DNA of 64,000 nt from Sycobia sp. Sy_11 (GCA_018907035.1 JACCIC010000270.1:568001-632000); one strand, 5' to 3'. Counted from the first letter of the stretch, positions 25,338 through 38,873 are shown. Numbers and translations are program-made. Notes: generated by a model not told the origin, from the letters alone.

Positions 25338-26440
25338 GAACGCCAGAGGAGCGCTAGGGACTCGCGCAGTCTGATCTGCGCGAACCGACTGCTACCGAGT
25401 TGCGTAGTAATAAAGTATCTCTGCCCCCCCTTTGCTTTTTATTCGTCTGTTCCCAAGTCTTTCTTACTGCTCTCTACGTCCTTTTTCTTACGGATACTTT
25501 TTGCTCCATTGCCGGGTGCTCCGACCGAGAGCGAAAGGATTCTCCGTTGCAGAATCTGCTATTTTTATCGGGGCAGTCGGATAAATCAGTTTTGCTTTTT
25601 TCCTTATGTCTTATAGCTTAATCGTTGCACTTAATGAGCTCACTATTGAAGACGCAACTTGCCCATATTTTTATGGCCTTTCCACATTTCAGCTGTAGAA
25701 ATTCCCATTGATCGCGCGTTATAGGGCTGCCTTCATAAAATTTAATAATTCTCGTGAATATGAAAAGCGTGCAAGCGGAATATTTGAATTTAGATCGTTT
25801 CGCCTGCGCACGATGGCTTTAGATTTAAGTAAGGGAATTTCGTGCGTCATGGCGAAAGTTCCGCTGATTAACGGTTTATTTTTCGGCTTTCAGCAATCGC
25901 GGATACTTACTCGCTTGCCCGTCCTTCCTCTACGAGAGCACGCGCAATTTTCAATCCTATTCGCAAACTCCATTGCAGGAAAAAATCCCTCGGTCGGATT
26001 TCGCTCGATGAAAATTCGAAATAAGGGGGGGGAGGGGCGAAAATGACAACTTATCCGTAGCCGAGAACTTCTTTCGATACATATAGATGTATACATGTTA
26101 GATCCGTTCGCTATACATACACTCGTCGGTGAACAATGGAGGAGTGTCGAGAGATAGGGGAGGGCCCTCCTTCGCAGAATATGAAAATTTCAATCGGTAT
26201 TCAATAAGACTCTCTCCGCCCCGCTGCTTTTATCCTCGCCTTTTTTCCTTGTCACGTGCCTGCAGCCTTGGCACGGAGCGAGAGGAAAGAGGGAGAAGAA
26301 AATCGTTTAAGGAAAATAACTGATTATGCGGATGATCGAAAATGATAAGAAGAAGAATGTAGAGTATGTACAGTGTACTCGCAGCAAGGAGTCGACAATA
26401 CTTCTATTATATATAGCTGTAGACAATGGGAGGTCATATG

Positions 26441-26444
<4 letters not shown>

Positions 26445-26479
<35 letters not shown>
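26445..26479. repeat. (TA)n
   Basis: About 17 pure units. Confidence 0.95.
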
Positions 26480-26481
<2 letters not shown>

Positions 26482-26605
26482 TTCCGTTTTCTTTCTCCAC
26501 ATATTCATTCGTAATCTGTGAAAAAAGCGTCTCTACAAATCGCTCGCAGAATTCCTATATTAGGCGAAACTTGAGAATTTAACAGTATACGCATGTATCG
26601 ATCCA

Positions 26606-26610
<5 letters not shown>

Positions 26611-26657
<47 letters not shown>
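26611..26657. repeat. (TA)n
   Basis: About 23 pure units followed by CATGTATG. Confidence 0.95.
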
Positions 26658-26666
<9 letters not shown>

Positions 26667-26883
26667 ATATATGTATCTCTACGGCTATCTCATGCGCGAG
26701 CGAAACAGGGAAAACGTTTTGTCTCCCAGGCGCGGCGTTCCGGCCGGCTCGCGCGCGTGTCTTTACCTTCGCTCCACACTTGCTCGACACTATAGATGTA
26801 TAAGTATATAGCACTACTGAAATCTCTTTCCCGGGGATATACACACCTTTTCCCCTCTCTCGCTCGCCCTAATATAACACCGT

Positions 26884-26885
<2 letters not shown>

Positions 26886-26915
<30 letters not shown>
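26886..26915. repeat. (CT)n
   Basis: About 15 units. Confidence 0.95.
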
Positions 26916-26919
<4 letters not shown>

Positions 26920-27414
26920 TATCTCCCTCTCACTCCGTCGGGGGTTTCTCGCTTACTCGCTCGTCCCTCTCACGCGCAACGCCGATATAACTTCTAACCC
27001 CCCCGAGCAAACTGCATAATTCATGGCTCGACTACACGTTGCCTGTCGGCTTCCCCACTCTTTCTCCGACTTTGCCCTCTTTATATACCTTCCTTTCCAA
27101 AGTGGTGCCCTCGACGTCGATTCCTCTCCCCCCCCCTCTCTCTCTCTATCCCTCTCTCGGGCACACACGAGCGCGCTCGGCTCTCGGTCTTACGTGCCGT
27201 CGTATTATATATATTCCCCTCTATCTCTATATACTAAAAACAAGCAAGAGACTGCCCACCTAGTTTTCTTCTTCTTCTTTTTTTTGCTCCGTTTTCTTCT
27301 TCTCCGCCCCCGTCCTCCCCTATTTCTCTAATTCTACCTCGATTGTCTCGCCTTTGATATCGTGACCATACTCTCGCTTCTGTCTTCGTATCTCATCGGC
27401 TAATAATGATATAG

Positions 27415-27417
<3 letters not shown>

Positions 27418-27457
<40 letters not shown>
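27418..27457. repeat. (CT)n
   Basis: About 20 pure units. Confidence 0.95.
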
Positions 27458-27459
<2 letters not shown>

Positions 27460-27999
27460 GCGTTCTACCTCTGGTCCTCTTGTTTTATCCATCCTCGTGT
27501 TCTCGTTGACGCTCGTTAACGACGCGCCAATAGTCGGCCAACCGGCATTCCCTGTAATCACTGATACTCTCGCAGCCAATTCCTCCGATGCACGATCGAC
27601 GAGCAAAAAGTTTTAGAATATCGTAGATCGAAGGAATTTTTTGGCGACGGCCGCGCGATTAATATTGGCTACGAGCGTAAATTATTACTCGCGCGATCCC
27701 GAGTTTCAACTTTAATAATTCAGTTTTATACGGCGAATCTCTGTTTCTTTATTAATTTATTTTTCCATTCGCTGAGAGTACTGTGCTCGAACGCCATTCA
27801 ATAAAGTAGGTCATATGGTATAAAGATAAATATCGGGGCGCGTTTATCAAAGCTCGCTACCCATGAATATATGAGCTGGGGATCGCGAATGAAAAAGAAC
27901 GCAACGTAGCCGTGTTATGATCGGCAGGAAAATCTCGATTCCACCTATTTCTTCCTCGCTCAAATCCCACCGGTTTCGTATTATCGGATGCTTGTTCCT

Positions 28000-28047
28000 C
28001 TTCTTCTTCTTCTTTTTCTTCTTCTTCTTCTTCTTTTCTTTCTTCCT
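28000..28047. repeat. (TTC)n trinucleotide repeat
   Basis: About 14 TTC/TCT units with T-run interruptions. A polypurine-polypyrimidine tract with mirror symmetry, compatible with triplex (H) DNA. Confidence 0.9.
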
Positions 28048-28049
28048 CC

Positions 28050-29220
28050 ATTCGCGCAACTACCGTTCGTTTATAATGAATTTTGAATTACTTCGCGGGA
28101 ATTATTTATCGCCAATTACTGATTATAGCGAAGTATAACACTGTCTTTATTCGAGGCCATAGGATATAATTACGGGACGCGTTGGCTGTACTATCTTCGC
28201 GCAGTTTTTCGACGGCTCAGCGCTCACATAATTTCTTTTGAAGTTTTCCAATGGAAACGTATCCTATACGGATTATTATCGTGATATAGCGTTACTTATG
28301 CAATCTCGAGAGTAAATTTATCGAGCTTTTTCCGCTCCGAACCGAAGCTGTCCCTGGGTTTTAACATTCTCGAAACGAACGAAACGTTATTCATTGGCCT
28401 TTTTACCAGACTCGTAAAATTATCCTACTGAATATCAGAAATTTACAACCTGAAACACTTGGCTGGCTATATGCATACGTGAGAGAGTGAAAGAGAGACT
28501 TTATTCAATAGCGGCTGCTGAAAGATTCATGTTATGTGAGAGATTGTAGAGACATAGTAGAGTTCTAAAATTTGTATTTTTTGAAACTTTTAGAAATATA
28601 AGCGTCCGCTTTTTGGATCACATGACGATTTTATAAAATATCCATTGTTTTAGTAGAATCAATTTAACTGAGAGTCGAAAATTTATTCAAAAAATCTACT
28701 CCAGCACTTTTCGCAATCGTAGTAAACAAGACACTCGTAAATAGAAAGTTTCTTTAGCGAAAGAGACATGAATATATCCATTGACAATGGGAAGAAATAG
28801 AATCGAAAAAATTATATTTCTATTACAAGAAAAAGCGAATATTTTACGTGATATTCGCCAAAATAGGAAGAAGAGTTAAGAAAAAAAATTGACGAAACCC
28901 ATTATATCTTGAAAACGAAATGTAAGAATAACATAGAACAATTCCTACTAAATATACAAAATTGATAGTGAACCCTTTACGAGCTGGCACACATACCCGC
29001 GAACGTTTTATACGGTCAAAAGAAATTATTTACCGTGACTTCAGTTCATTACTAACGGATACGGTCTCTTCTAAGTTGCGAGTTTCCAATTCACGAGTCA
29101 TTGGTACGGTATGCTATATTATGTCTTTCCGCCCGAGATGCCGACATTCATTCGTCAAACTTCATTCCTACGGAGGAATAAAAGAAAGAAAAGAAAGGAA
29201 AGAAGATTAACAACTGTTAA
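28050..29220. other. AT-rich block
   Basis: About 1.2 kb of AT-rich unique-looking DNA following a (TTC)n tract and ending before a CpG-rich block at 29.3-29.8 kb. No open frame with coding character and no simple repeats of note. Confidence 0.45.
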
Positions 29221-29319
29221 CTAGTTTTTCGAACTTTTTGACGCTCAAGATGTAGATGTTAGCCCGTGATTCGATCGACCATTCGTCCCATTTCCATATC
29301 TTATACCCTTGGTATGTCC

Positions 29320-29830
29320 GAAGCGCGCGGGCGCGCGCGCGTAGAGACTTGGTCCTCCCATTCCTCCCGCCCGCCCCCCGTCCACTTCGCCATCCAATCG
29401 AAACTTCCAAGCCATCTGCCTTCTCTCTTTTTCTCCCTCATCCCCGTCCATCTCCTTCTTTCCGCAATTTCTGCCGCGCGCCGCCCTTTGCCGCGCATCG
29501 CGTGCATACGGCGCGTCAACGCCCGCGCGCGGGACTCTCGAATAGAGTTGGCCGCCCTTCTCGGCTCGTCTGTGTATGTTCGCGCGCGTACGGATCCGAC
29601 CCTCGCAGAACGCAGCCGAATACGATACGCCTGTACGGCGAGTTATGGCTCGACCACCGAGCCCGCCAGCGAAGTGTCAAAACGCGCGCGCGTCCACACG
29701 CGTGCGCGCGGTGTACGTGTGACGTGGCGCGCCCGCGCCCGCTAAGGGATGTCCTCGGCTGGGAGGGGAGGGGGGGGGGTCGTTAAAATCCCGCGGCCGG
29801 GCTTGTTTTACCGAGCAGAGCGTAGGATAT
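29320..29830. other. CpG-rich block
   Basis: Dense CpG and CGCG runs with overlapping open frames in several registers on both strands (29256-29786, 29266-29745). Simultaneous openness in several frames is a composition effect. No splice-bounded exon or start with coding bias could be picked out. It might be regulatory DNA. Confidence 0.35.
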
Positions 29831-29909
29831 GGAGCTCGGTGCTCTGACCCTCGCCCACGGGGGCGCGGAAATGGAAGTGCGGCACTCTATATATATCCAT
29901 TGGTATAGG

Positions 29910-29940
<31 letters not shown>

Positions 29941-30140
29941 GATGGCGAGCTACGGCCGTAATTTCGAATCCGGGACTCTCGAAGTGCATTGCATTTCGAG
30001 AAGGAGATCGCGCTTCGGCTATTTCTCCGTTGGAGATTTTACGATCCTCCCCACCCCCTCCCCCTCACCACACCACGTCATCCCGTGCTCTGTGGGAAGA
30101 CTGCCGTGGTTTGATCGATTCGAGATCTTAGGCGATCGAG

Positions 30141-30143
<3 letters not shown>

Positions 30144-30192
<49 letters not shown>
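30144..30192. repeat. (TA)n with TG tail
   Basis: About 24 pure TA units, followed by degenerate TG/TATG to about 30225. Confidence 0.95.
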
Positions 30193-30194
<2 letters not shown>

Positions 30195-30852
30195 GTATAT
30201 GTATGTGTATGTGTGTGTGAGTGTGTATACGTCGATCCTTTCTCGAGCGTTTCTCACGGAATGCTGAATTCATTAGGACGGACGGGTCTTCGTTCTCCCG
30301 GATTGATTTTGAAAAGTAGTTTGACTAGTTCGTTTGATCGGGAGCAGCGTGTGTATTTATAGAGATGGCATTTTAGTGTAAGGAACACGTGTTAGGATCT
30401 AACGGTCTTCTATAGATTCGGTGGTTTCACGCTCATATGCATCTATTAATAAAAAAGAGGGATGGGGGGGGGAGAAAAAAACAAGACTACTGATTGTATC
30501 TACACTTTGCTGCCTTCGTTAAATTTTTCATAATTTTTTTTTTTTTTAATAATAATTCCTTAACGTCTTGTTGCGTTAAAGATTACCTCTGTAGGATTTA
30601 TTAAGAGCTCGGCAAGACTCGGCGCGTGCATTCCCAACTGACTGAGCGTTAAATACACACTGTTTATAACGATATCTGGCCTCAGACATCTGGGCGAATC
30701 TCGGATACGGGAATTCTAAGGAAGCGAGTCCGGGCAGACGGGGTGTAAAGAAACGGAATCGACTCGAGCCGAATATCGTATATCTCGAAAGCCTGTCCCC
30801 GAGGCTTAATGGGCCGAATAGCACGAGATTCACCTGCGCGCGGAGATAGAGA

Positions 30853-30877
30853 TAGAGAGAGAGAGAGAGAGAGAGAT
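30853..30877. repeat. (GA)n
   Basis: About 12 units preceded by GATA-type degeneration. Confidence 0.9.
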
Positions 30878-31425
30878 ATGGAGAACACTCGAGACGTTCT
30901 AATCCCCACCTTCTCCCCCCTCGCCCGGGCTCACCGGTCGGATTAATGTATTGCGCAGTCAAAACAAATCCTCGTCTCCTTTTTGCCCGGCGCGTATAAA
31001 TCATATGTGCGCGCATATGTATACGTGTAAACCCGCGCGGACAGCGACGATTCGCGGGAGGGATATACATTGGCGCGGACGCGGACGCGCACGCGCGCGC
31101 GCATACATACACCCACCTTCACACAAATACGAGAGCGGTCGTAATATAATTCTATTTCGCAGATTAAGCTTGCCGGACATTCCTTTGAAACTGTATATCC
31201 TCTCCGAAATTGCATCCGCGTCGCCGGGGACTCACGGAGCGCGCGCGCGCGCGAGCAAAATGCAAAATAACCCGTTTAAATTTCCGAAATAAATTACGAA
31301 ATTCTCCTTCGCCGCCGTGCCCACTATGTGTATATAACGCGTCTTTTGAAACGTACTGCACGTATACAACTCGTTCGCAAAAAGCTCTCGTCGCATTATC
31401 AAAGCAAATCCCCCGCACATCACTA

Positions 31426-31431
<6 letters not shown>

Positions 31432-31476
<45 letters not shown>
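31432..31476. repeat. (CT)n
   Basis: About 22 pure units. Confidence 0.95.
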
Positions 31477-31480
<4 letters not shown>

Positions 31481-32034
31481 CGTGGTGCTCGTTTATAGAA
31501 AGCGAACTCAATTTATAAGCATGCCGCGAAAATGGCCCGGCACGCTGTGGTTCGAGCTATTTCTCCCTCTCTCGCTCTCTCCATCGCCTCCACAGTCGTG
31601 TATATTAAGTGTCCGCGAGAGCGGAATTCGCTCGGGAACTGGACCGGCGGCGGGGGCTGGGGCGATGTATACGAACGATGAAGACGTCGCGGGGTAGACG
31701 CACGAAAAAGTTATTTTAATACGTTTCTCCCGCTCGCGAGAGAGCGGTTTCCCTCATCGGTGGACATTTTCATTAATTTTGCGTCTGCCGCTCTCCGTGC
31801 AAATATAATAAATAAACAGCGTGTATAAAGTTTACCAAGAAATAGCGAGCAACAATCGCTCGTTAATGCTGATAACGAATAAATACTACTGCCGGATCGG
31901 AAGAACGAGTAAGCGAGAGGAGAGGTTGGGGAATGGTATGCTTTACAACCCAAACACTATTTCTTCCGCTTCCCTGTTCCCATTGATAATTCTTGCTCTC
32001 TCTATCTCTCTTTCACTCTTTTACGTTGCCCAGG

Positions 32035-32104
<70 letters not shown>

Positions 32105-32224
32105 AAGAGAGATACAGAGCATTTTCACCAATCGATAATTCTTACAGTTATTTGTGCTGATGACTACACCCTTCATTTTTCATCTCTTATGTTCTTGCTT
32201 TATAACAGCCTCGTGCACTCACTA

Positions 32225-32272
<48 letters not shown>

Positions 32273-32283
32273 TCTCTCCCTCT
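32035..32283. repeat. Inverted (GA)n and (CT)n pair
   Basis: (GA)n at 32035-32103 (one AAA step) and (CT)n at 32226-32283 lie in opposite orientation with a spacer of about 120 nt. The longest such pair here; a transcript could form a stem of about 50 bp. Confidence 0.9.
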
Positions 32284-32920
32284 TAGTGCATACGGTTCTT
32301 CGTCCTGAAGAGAGTCCTCCCCTCACCCGAAGATCTGTATCCTGAAATATACTGTTGCGCAGTAAATAACAGCGTTTGCGCATGCCCCGTCCGTGCTTTA
32401 ACTGGATTTACTTTTTCAAACTAACTCGTGTTATTAACTGATTGCTCGGAGGTTCAATTTTCGAGGGTTTACTCCCCCTCCATCGCTGTCTCTCTGTTTA
32501 CTCGCCTTATATTGTTAAAAATTTTATGCTCATATATATATACATATGTACAACGACTCTGAAAAGCGAATGAGGTAGAAGGGCAGTATATATGGGCGAG
32601 TTTATACACATCCCTTGCGTTTGCAATTACCCATATAGCTTTCTCAACGATTCTGACATAAGGCACGACGCAATTTTTCTTTGCGCATCCGTCTCTTTCT
32701 CTCGAAGCTCGTCGTCGCGCCCGTGATGAAATTTTTCGCCGAGATACACGTCAGTATATTATGATATAATTGTCTACCTTCCGCGCGCAGATCTTACTCT
32801 GACTTAGCCTTCTGTCTCGCTGCTCGAAATCTCTCCAACCGTACGATATACGGGCAATTTCTATTTTTTTTCGACACCCCTTTTACCATTCCGTGCGATT
32901 TCTTAACCATTTTCTACGCA

Positions 32921-32925
<5 letters not shown>

Positions 32926-32967
<42 letters not shown>

Positions 32968-32968
32968 A
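32926..32968. repeat. Compound (CT)n-(CG)n
   Basis: About 16 CT units pass into a short CG run. Confidence 0.9.
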
Positions 32969-33287
32969 CAGAATCTGTCTAAACGAAAATCTGCATCCGT
33001 CCACAACGACTTCGTGTGTGCATATATTTATATAATGATACACATAGACGCACGCATGCGCCTATCTTATGTGGCGGGTGAAAAAAATAAAGAAAAAAGA
33101 AAAAAACCCAGTAGAGTATGTCAAGCGTGTATACGCGAGCGTGTAAAGTAGATTCGCACGGACGCGCGAACGTCGAGAGAGACTTCCTTCTCCGCTCTAT
33201 AACATCCATCGTTTCGCGTTGTGGGCAGTCCCGCGCACGCGCTCTTGTGCGGTTTGAACAGCCGTCTCTCGGGAGCATTGTGGGAGC

Positions 33288-33289
<2 letters not shown>

Positions 33290-33323
<34 letters not shown>
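33290..33323. repeat. (GA)n
   Basis: About 17 pure units. Confidence 0.95.
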
Positions 33324-33326
<3 letters not shown>

Positions 33327-33678
33327 ACGTGGTAAGAGGAGGAGGGGAGATAGCTCGATAATATCAGCTCTCGCAGCAAATTAGCCGCGCGCGCGCGCGG
33401 TGAGAGAACAGGTATATATACCTGGCAAGAGAGGGAGAGAGGGAGAGAGAGAGAGAGGCAGATTATCCCGGCAGACGCGCGCATTTTTGCGGGTTGACTG
33501 ATCGCTGATAAGCGATCCCGCTGCCTGCTGTGTGTCCCTATATATGTATATATAATCACTGCTACCGCGCCTGGGTCTGGCTTTTGAATTAACTCTACGG
33601 CATACGGCCGAATGCATTGATTAATTCTCCACAGGCTATCGGTTGCTGCCTATACACGCATACACATGTATATATCTA

Positions 33679-33679
<1 letters not shown>

Positions 33680-33717
<38 letters not shown>
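33680..33717. repeat. (TA)n
   Basis: About 19 pure units flanked by TATC units on both sides. Confidence 0.95.
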
Positions 33718-33719
<2 letters not shown>

Positions 33720-34396
33720 ACCTTACGTATGAATATTTTCTCGTATTATTCTCCTCTTGGTCGGACGCGGATTTTTGGTCAGGCTGTAACAGTTCCTCGC
33801 GCCGATACAATTTGCAGATATTTGAGAAGATAACGCCGATGCGTGAATCACGGCAGGAGAGTTGGAAGAGTTCGTTTCAAAAGTTCAGAACAGAAAACAA
33901 ATCAACGAAATAAATCGTGAAAGTGGAATTTTCTAATTCACTAAAGCTGCAGCCATTCCTGGGAGACTTCCGTCGCCCTTTCATTCTTTTTTTTTTTTTT
34001 ATTACGAAGCATGCCATGTAACGTCTTTCCTTAATGCGTGAGATCGGTAACACCAGTCTAAACAACGTTATTTGCAACAACCTATCGATCGGCAGAGGCG
34101 TCCAAGTTTTCCACTCGTCGTTAAACATCAATATTTCAATATATATGCGAAAAGCATGTCTTAATTAATCGCTTAACGGAAAAAAGAAATTTCGTTTTCC
34201 CATGTCTCTTCGCTATCTTTCTTATATACTCTTTCGGTTGCATGTCTATACACGCGTTATAGTAGCTTACCCCGGGGGCGAAGAGCGTATCTACGGTATC
34301 AGTGCCCCGGGCATCAAACGAAAATTTACGACGCCACCTGTACACGCGCGTTCGACCGATAATTACCGGGGTATTTATTATCGCGGGTGATTGCCA

Positions 34397-34398
<2 letters not shown>

Positions 34399-34443
<45 letters not shown>

Positions 34444-34494
34444 TTCCTTCTTCCTTTTTCGTTCTTTATATATCCAAACAGGAAGATAGGGGTA

Positions 34495-34530
<36 letters not shown>
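34399..34530. repeat. Inverted (CT)n and (GA)n pair
   Basis: (CT)n at 34399-34434 and (GA)n at 34494-34530 face each other over about 60 nt, giving complementary arms of about 35 nt. Another (GA)n lies at 34639-34664. Confidence 0.9.
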
Positions 34531-34531
<1 letters not shown>

Positions 34532-35364
34532 GACAAAAATATATCACCATGCTCGCCTGTGCTTAATGATGTTTAAAGGCTAGCTCTCTCGTGGCCATGA
34601 GTGCGAAGAGACCGAGAGAAAGAGATACAGAGACAGAGCGAGAGAGAGAGAGAGAGAGAGAGAGTGCGAGAGAGCGAGGGACATAGAGAACGAGACACAG
34701 GCAGAAAGAGAAGGAAAGAACGATAAGTGTAAATTACGCGAGAGCGAGGCGCGTAACTCCGGCGACGATGCGCCCAGCCGATTTCTTTTAATTAAGTCAC
34801 GAGCTCTCTCGTTCGATGCTTCCTGCAACGATTGAAACAAACACGAGCGCGTAATGCGCTCGAGCTTTCGGAAATTTTTTCGTCGCGCAAATTTTTCTTC
34901 CCGCATTCCCAATTCGAACGTTCGCGCCGCGTCCTCTCATCGCGTTACACTTTCTGCGCGCAATATACGTAATAACACCAGTTCAATGACCATTGCTGCA
35001 CACGTGTACATCATAATACGCGTCGGTCAATTTATTACGGCCAATGCTGACATTTCATTTCTCTACGCTCGTGGAGCGACGTGAAAAACAAAAAGAGCGC
35101 AAGCTCGCTGATTCGATCGAGGGAGAGGGGAACGAGTCATTATTTACCTCTCTTCAAAATCCGCGAACACGGAGTTAGTAATAATCCTCCCGGGCAGACA
35201 CGTAGCCCAATAATTCAGACGGCGACGCGCGTATACTTTCACATCGACTCGCGACGCAGACGTTATAAAGTATAAGGCCCGATAAGCAGTTAATTAAATT
35301 TCCATTAACATAAAGCTCGCACTGATATTATCCGCGATTTATACGTGTATCCATGATATACATG

Positions 35365-35368
<4 letters not shown>

Positions 35369-35416
<48 letters not shown>
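35369..35416. repeat. (TA)n
   Basis: About 24 pure units. Confidence 0.95.
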
Positions 35417-35419
<3 letters not shown>

Positions 35420-36136
35420 TTGAAATCTCCGGCGCATGCGATCCGCACACTCTTATCTCCAGAGCAGGTTTCTGCGCTTATCCATGCGGGCGAGCGCGGC
35501 TCTCCATAAATCGCGCGTGCACGGCGCTTTCTCTAATTGTCGCTTACACGGCATTAAATCCAGAGCATATAATATAAGCGTCGAGATTAAGGAGAGAATC
35601 AGGCGCCTCAACTTATCAATCAGTTTGCGTCAGTCTTACGTCGACAAAGCTACGCCCTCCCCCTTCCTTGCAGATAACCCCTCTCACCAGTCCATTCCCC
35701 CTATCCCCCGGACGCGGTGTAAAAAATTCGTCCCCGCGCGATTACGCACCCAAACCAGCTTCTCTCTTCTCTCTCGGCCACCCTCCCCCCCCCTCGACCG
35801 CCACTCAACAATGCCCGCTAACATCGGAGCGGAGCTGCCCTCTTGCTAACGAGCCGGAAACTTTCCGTCCCGGACAATTTCCCGCGCCTCGGGAAATTTG
35901 ATATCGGGAACGAGCGAGTGCGCCGGGCCGCGCGACGCTCTCGATTAATTAGGAAGTTCTATTCAGCCCTCGACAGAGGGGGTTTGCAGGGGAATTTGAT
36001 TAATTCGGTCTTCTTTCTTCACATTCGTCTACTGTTCCGGGCAGGCACGATGATGGGCTACTTCGCAGCCGCAGATCGGTTGGAGCGAGCTTAAAGCTTG
36101 CGAGATTTGATATTTAAATGCAGGAATTTACCAAGG

Positions 36137-36138
<2 letters not shown>

Positions 36139-36175
<37 letters not shown>
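36139..36175. repeat. (TA)n
   Basis: About 18 pure units. Confidence 0.95.
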
Positions 36176-36179
<4 letters not shown>

Positions 36180-36432
36180 TACTTGTAATATCAGATTAAT
36201 TAATGATAGCTGAATTAAAAATTAATAATCTCAGTTATTAAAGAATGTATAATTAACGAGGACGAGATGGCTCGATGACGAATAATCAATGCTCCTCCGT
36301 TCGTTAACTCAGCCTGCTCATGTACCCATTCGAAACTGAGGCGGGTACATCCAATTTTCTTCCTCACTCTCATTGTACACATGGTGCTGTCGAAATGACT
36401 TATCATCGTGACTAATTGGCATCGATCGCAGC

Positions 36433-36435
<3 letters not shown>

Positions 36436-36488
<53 letters not shown>
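36436..36488. repeat. (TA)n
   Basis: About 26 pure units. Confidence 0.95.
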
Positions 36489-36489
<1 letters not shown>

Positions 36490-36741
36490 GTACATGGAGT
36501 GTCGCCGCTTGACCGCGGCTCAACGGAGAACAGATAAAGCGCGCGTCTGCGGAAACGATGCAAACTATGTATACGGCAGGTCATTAATTATGAGTATGCA
36601 AAGACTTCCGATGAACTGGACCACGTATACGCCAAGTAATAATCGTAAAGTCGATATAATATATATATTTATGTTTAACAAGCGCTTATGCGTGTTTCCA
36701 TCGCGACCCATCAAAGGTCTTTATTTCGCGCGCGCGCGTAT

Positions 36742-36743
<2 letters not shown>

Positions 36744-36780
<37 letters not shown>
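36744..36780. repeat. (GT)n
   Basis: About 18 pure units, with a CG run about 15 nt upstream; high Z-DNA potential. Confidence 0.95.
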
Positions 36781-36782
<2 letters not shown>

Positions 36783-37987
36783 CCAGTGTGAAAGGTGTGA
36801 AGAGTGGTGTATCAAGTATATTTAGCGATATGCAGAGGAAGCGCTAACGCGAAAAGCGAGGCCTTGCGCGAAATAACGGTCCCGCGTCTTTTCTATACCC
36901 CTGCCCCTTCCTCGTCACGCTTCCCTTCGCCTTCCACGCTTCGCGTGAGCGCACACGCATTATATTCCTATACTTATGCGGCGACTCGAGGATCGCTTTA
37001 CGACCGAGCGGGCATCGAAGAAGTGTCTTCTTCTGAGATCGATGGAATAACACGGTTGCGGGAAGGGTTGGGGAGGGGGGTGGTACGGAAGGTGTCCTCG
37101 GCTCATTGTGCGCTCTGATTATAACCGTGCGTCGTTAATTTTGTTCTCTCCATCTTCTTTCTTTCCCCCCCCCTATTAAAGCAGTAATTCACGGGGCGCG
37201 TACGGTTGAGGCCGGGAGTACGGAAACGGGAGAGAAGCGACGAAGGACTTGGAGGCATTTCGAGTACAGTTGTAAACTCGGATCTGGCTGTTTATAGCGG
37301 TGATTTTGCATTAGCCGTCGATTTATAGGACAGGCGAGGAGACTTGTAACAAGCGCTTGGCCGCGTTCTCCCCCCCCCCCAAGTTATAACGTTATTTCGA
37401 ATTGTATTCTGCGAGGAACGTCCGTTTTCCGCGTAATTTTAATTGAGCAAAAAAAAATTTTATGCTCCGATTTCTACATACAGGTGTCGTATGTCGCGGA
37501 TTAAATTAGGACGAGAACGGGCTAATTTGCAATGAAACCTTCGTCATTTCTCTTCGACGTCAATGACAAAGAATTGGCTAACAATAGAAAAAATAAAATT
37601 TATGATTTATTATTAATTTTCATTCGTTAACACTTATTGTTCGATTGGCCAATGTTTAATGTAAAGCACGGAGATAATAACTGAGACTAAAAACAAACAT
37701 TATTTGTCATGATCGAAGTTCACGAAAGAACATTTGATCAAAATCAAAATCATTTCATAATCACCAATCAATTGAATCTTCACATACATTAAGAAAGGTT
37801 GTTGTATTGTGCTATCGAATATAAGGGAAGAAATTCAGAAATGAAAAGCTACAGGCTTTGGCGCAAAGTCGAATCACGTATGCACAAAATAAAAACAGCA
37901 CAGATCAGAATAAATACACGCAAACCCTTGGCAATCATACCGATATATCTATATCTAGACCTCTCTCTATCTATGTATATATATGTA

Positions 37988-37989
<2 letters not shown>

Positions 37990-38033
<44 letters not shown>
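37990..38033. repeat. (TA)n
   Basis: About 22 pure units. Confidence 0.95.
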
Positions 38034-38039
<6 letters not shown>

Positions 38040-38827
38040 GAGGAGAGCGCGAGATAATGAGCACAACCGCGGGCGCCGGTCTTTCTTATTCTGCTTTCCC
38101 AGACGCTTGCGTGTCGAGTCAGCGCTACTGGCGGTGTACTGAATCCCATACATACATACATGCATGTGTATACACACATATATATATACCAACCCCACTC
38201 ACGGATAAGCATCGAATTTCGCCCCGGAGGCGGCAGTATGGCGAACACTGTTTTCCGCCGCTTTATTACCGTCTCAATGAGTAGAAAACGCGTGACGGCG
38301 AGACTCTTAATTAGCCAAAAACTCGGAGCGCGCGAAACGCGTTTTGTCCCTGTTTCGTGCTACGCGATTTCTTCGATTTGTTTCCCGGCTTTTCGAACTC
38401 TATTTAGTTATATATGCGACGCGCAACGCGGCGGCAATGGCTTTCTCGAACGCCCGTCGTTCATTGGCGGGATTTATTTTCCGCGTAGCTCTGTATTTTA
38501 TATATGCGCAGCTGCGGACACGGGGCATCGGGGCACTCAGATCGCGGAACGCGCGACGAAGAGGGTTTTGCTTTGGGTTTTATCGGTTCGTTCTTTTTTT
38601 CTTTTGGGCGACGAGCTTCAGAATCGTCGCACTTGACGGCAGGATGGGAGTTGCAAATGGCTGCAGGTACAAAATTAGAAAATGTTTCAAACGTAGGTTT
38701 TTTAAAATATCAATAATGCGTGTATATCATTAGAATAATGCTCGTTACATTTCAAAAGCCGCGCTTGATTTACGTGTAAAGCTAAAATTAAAGAACAGTA
38801 GAGTTATTATGACTCTATTAACATAGT

Positions 38828-38829
<2 letters not shown>

Positions 38830-38871
<42 letters not shown>
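38830..38871. repeat. (TA)n
   Basis: About 21 pure units. Confidence 0.95.

Positions 38872-38873
<2 letters not shown>

Noticed and set aside
30576..31112. 178-codon minus-strand frame
   Set aside because: It crosses a (GA)n tract read as SLSLSL and shows no domain; flanking splice sites not convincing.
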